From the NCBI GenBank assembly GCA_964035575.1, contig OZ037872.1, positions 1,054,001 to 1,118,000 of the forward strand: 64,000 nt of DNA, read 5' to 3'. Position 1 is the stretch's first letter; every line of letters begins with the position of its first letter. Below, one piece after another: positions 63,124-64,000 of the stretch. The notes beneath the pieces were generated by a model, which was not told the DNA's origin, made no database searches, and saw nothing but the letters and a program-made list of their open reading frames with translations. This stretch comes from Rhynchopus sp. YZ270_cl-10. Taxonomy: Eukaryota; Euglenozoa; Diplonemea; Diplonemida; Diplonemidae. Made by a program: the position numbers and the translations under genes.

Positions 63124-63979
63124 CAGGGCTATTTCTAAAAACCTGTCCCTGTCCCTGATTTTTGGAAAATGAAAGTTGCCAAAAAATTTGCACGGGGCTT
63201 ATATACAGGGCTGCCAAAAAATTTGCACGTACTACAGTACTTACCAAGAGAGGGGTGATGGGCTTTCTACTTGAAGAAAGTTGCCGATTTTTTTTGTGTT
63301 GAAAAGTTTTCTTCCAGATTGTGCAAATAACGGGGTTTTTGGTGTATTCTGAAAAATCCTAGAGGGCGCACCAGGCCGCGTGCCGGAGGCGCCATGAGGG
63401 GGTTTCTTAGAAAACTTGTTCTCTACACTAGCATCACACTGGCACCGTACTCATTTTAACAAAAACCAAGAACTTGCCCAATTCTGCAAATTGACCCCAC
63501 CGCAGAACGGACGGATTCTGGAAATGCAAATGCCGGTGTTTTCGTGCATTTTCATGTTTCAGCATCTGGGGGAGAAAATCTGGGTTGTGGGATTTACCTT
63601 GGCCCCTTTACCTTACACTCATTTTGACCAAAACCAAGAACTTGGCCATTTCGGCAAATTGACCCCACCACAGCGCGGACAGATTCCGGAAATGCCAATC
63701 GCGGTATGTTTTGGGGCTGAAAAATTTTCAGGGTAAGATTTTTTTGAGCAGCATTTTTTGGCCGAAAATGGGCTCCACGTATTAGTGACCGGGCTCATAT
63801 TTTCAAAAAATTTAAGTGGTCAAAAAATTGTCCAATTTTCGAGATTGACCCCACCACTGCGCGGGTGAATCCCAAAAATGCAAATAAGGACGTTTTTGGC
63901 ACAAAATAAATTTGCCAAAAAATTTGTGTCCCGGATTGGATTTTGGACCCCCCGGACCCCATATTTAGAAATAGCCCTG
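63124..63979. mobile_element. Non-autonomous hAT-like transposon, 856 bp
   Basis: 16-bp perfect inverted ends CAGGGCTATTTCTAAA / TTTAGAAATAGCCCTG with the identical 8-bp ACCCGGAG on both sides (63116-63123, 63980-63987). The interior from 63465 to 63900 is made of module P copies (TTGACCCCACCGCAGAACGG, ATTCCGGAAATGCCAATCGC). No transposase frame is seen. A second hAT-like element with a related end lies at 51523. Confidence 0.88.
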
Positions 63980-64000
63980 ACCCGGAGCGCGCAACGTCGG

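Overview
This window is nuclear DNA of a eukaryote, almost certainly a protist with mitochondria. Protein-coding exons are GC-rich at third positions and are interrupted by ordinary GT-AG introns (53 to 300 nt, donors mostly GTATGT/GTATGC). The DNA between them is AT-rich and full of poly-T runs, foldback DNA and short dispersed repeats. All 16 of the stronger gene calls lie on the + strand. About half have a pyrimidine-rich AG some 14 to 50 nt upstream of the ATG, as expected for spliced-leader addition to polycistronic RNA. That suggests a lineage with one-directional gene arrays plus cis introns, such as a diplonemid-like euglenozoan or a dinoflagellate/perkinsid relative. This is inference; no spliced-leader gene or rRNA is visible here.

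Layout. 0.3-1.7 kb: an unrecognised, probably mitochondrial protein. 2.9-5.6 kb: nested foldback DNA elements. 6.9-7.9 kb: a NadD-type nucleotide adenylyltransferase. 9.7-11.0 kb: a 1.25 kb near-perfect palindrome. 11.2-15.5 kb: a three-exon PH / leucine-rich-repeat / multipass membrane protein. 16.0-17.75 kb: a TA-flanked terminal-inverted-repeat element. 21.2 kb: a small ubiquitin-like protein. 22.3-27.6 kb: two near-identical arylsulfatase K-like genes. 28.6-30.9 kb: a TPR/SET protein. 32.0 kb: a YbjQ-family protein with a mitochondrial-like leader. 33.3 kb: a one-thioredoxin-domain PDI. 35.0-36.6 kb: a RING protein. 39.7-41.1 kb: NKAP. 42.1 kb: an unrecognised, possibly mitochondrial protein. 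42.9 kb: a PLAC8 protein. 44.9 kb: an ankyrin/ubiquitin-like protein. 46.2-48.1 kb: a B-type-like cyclin. 48.1-57.3 kb: a gene-poor block of MITEs, a hAT-like element and a three-hairpin structure. 57.3-58.8 kb: a zinc-binding coiled-coil protein. 58.8-64 kb: repeats, ending in a second hAT-like element.

The genes do not form one pathway. They cover nuclear RNA processing (NKAP), cell cycle (cyclin), secretory folding and sulfate-ester hydrolysis (PDI, sulfatases), NAD synthesis and signalling.

The most unusual signal is a superfamily of roughly 45 nt hairpin repeats, called A to D here. They share a loop close to ACGAGAGG and a tail of the form CAACTTTTCTTTT. Dozens of copies lie between genes and at least one lies inside an intron. 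Every copy I found is on the same strand as the genes, and the stems vary while keeping base pairing. I recognise no virus-like element, tRNA, rRNA or CRISPR array.
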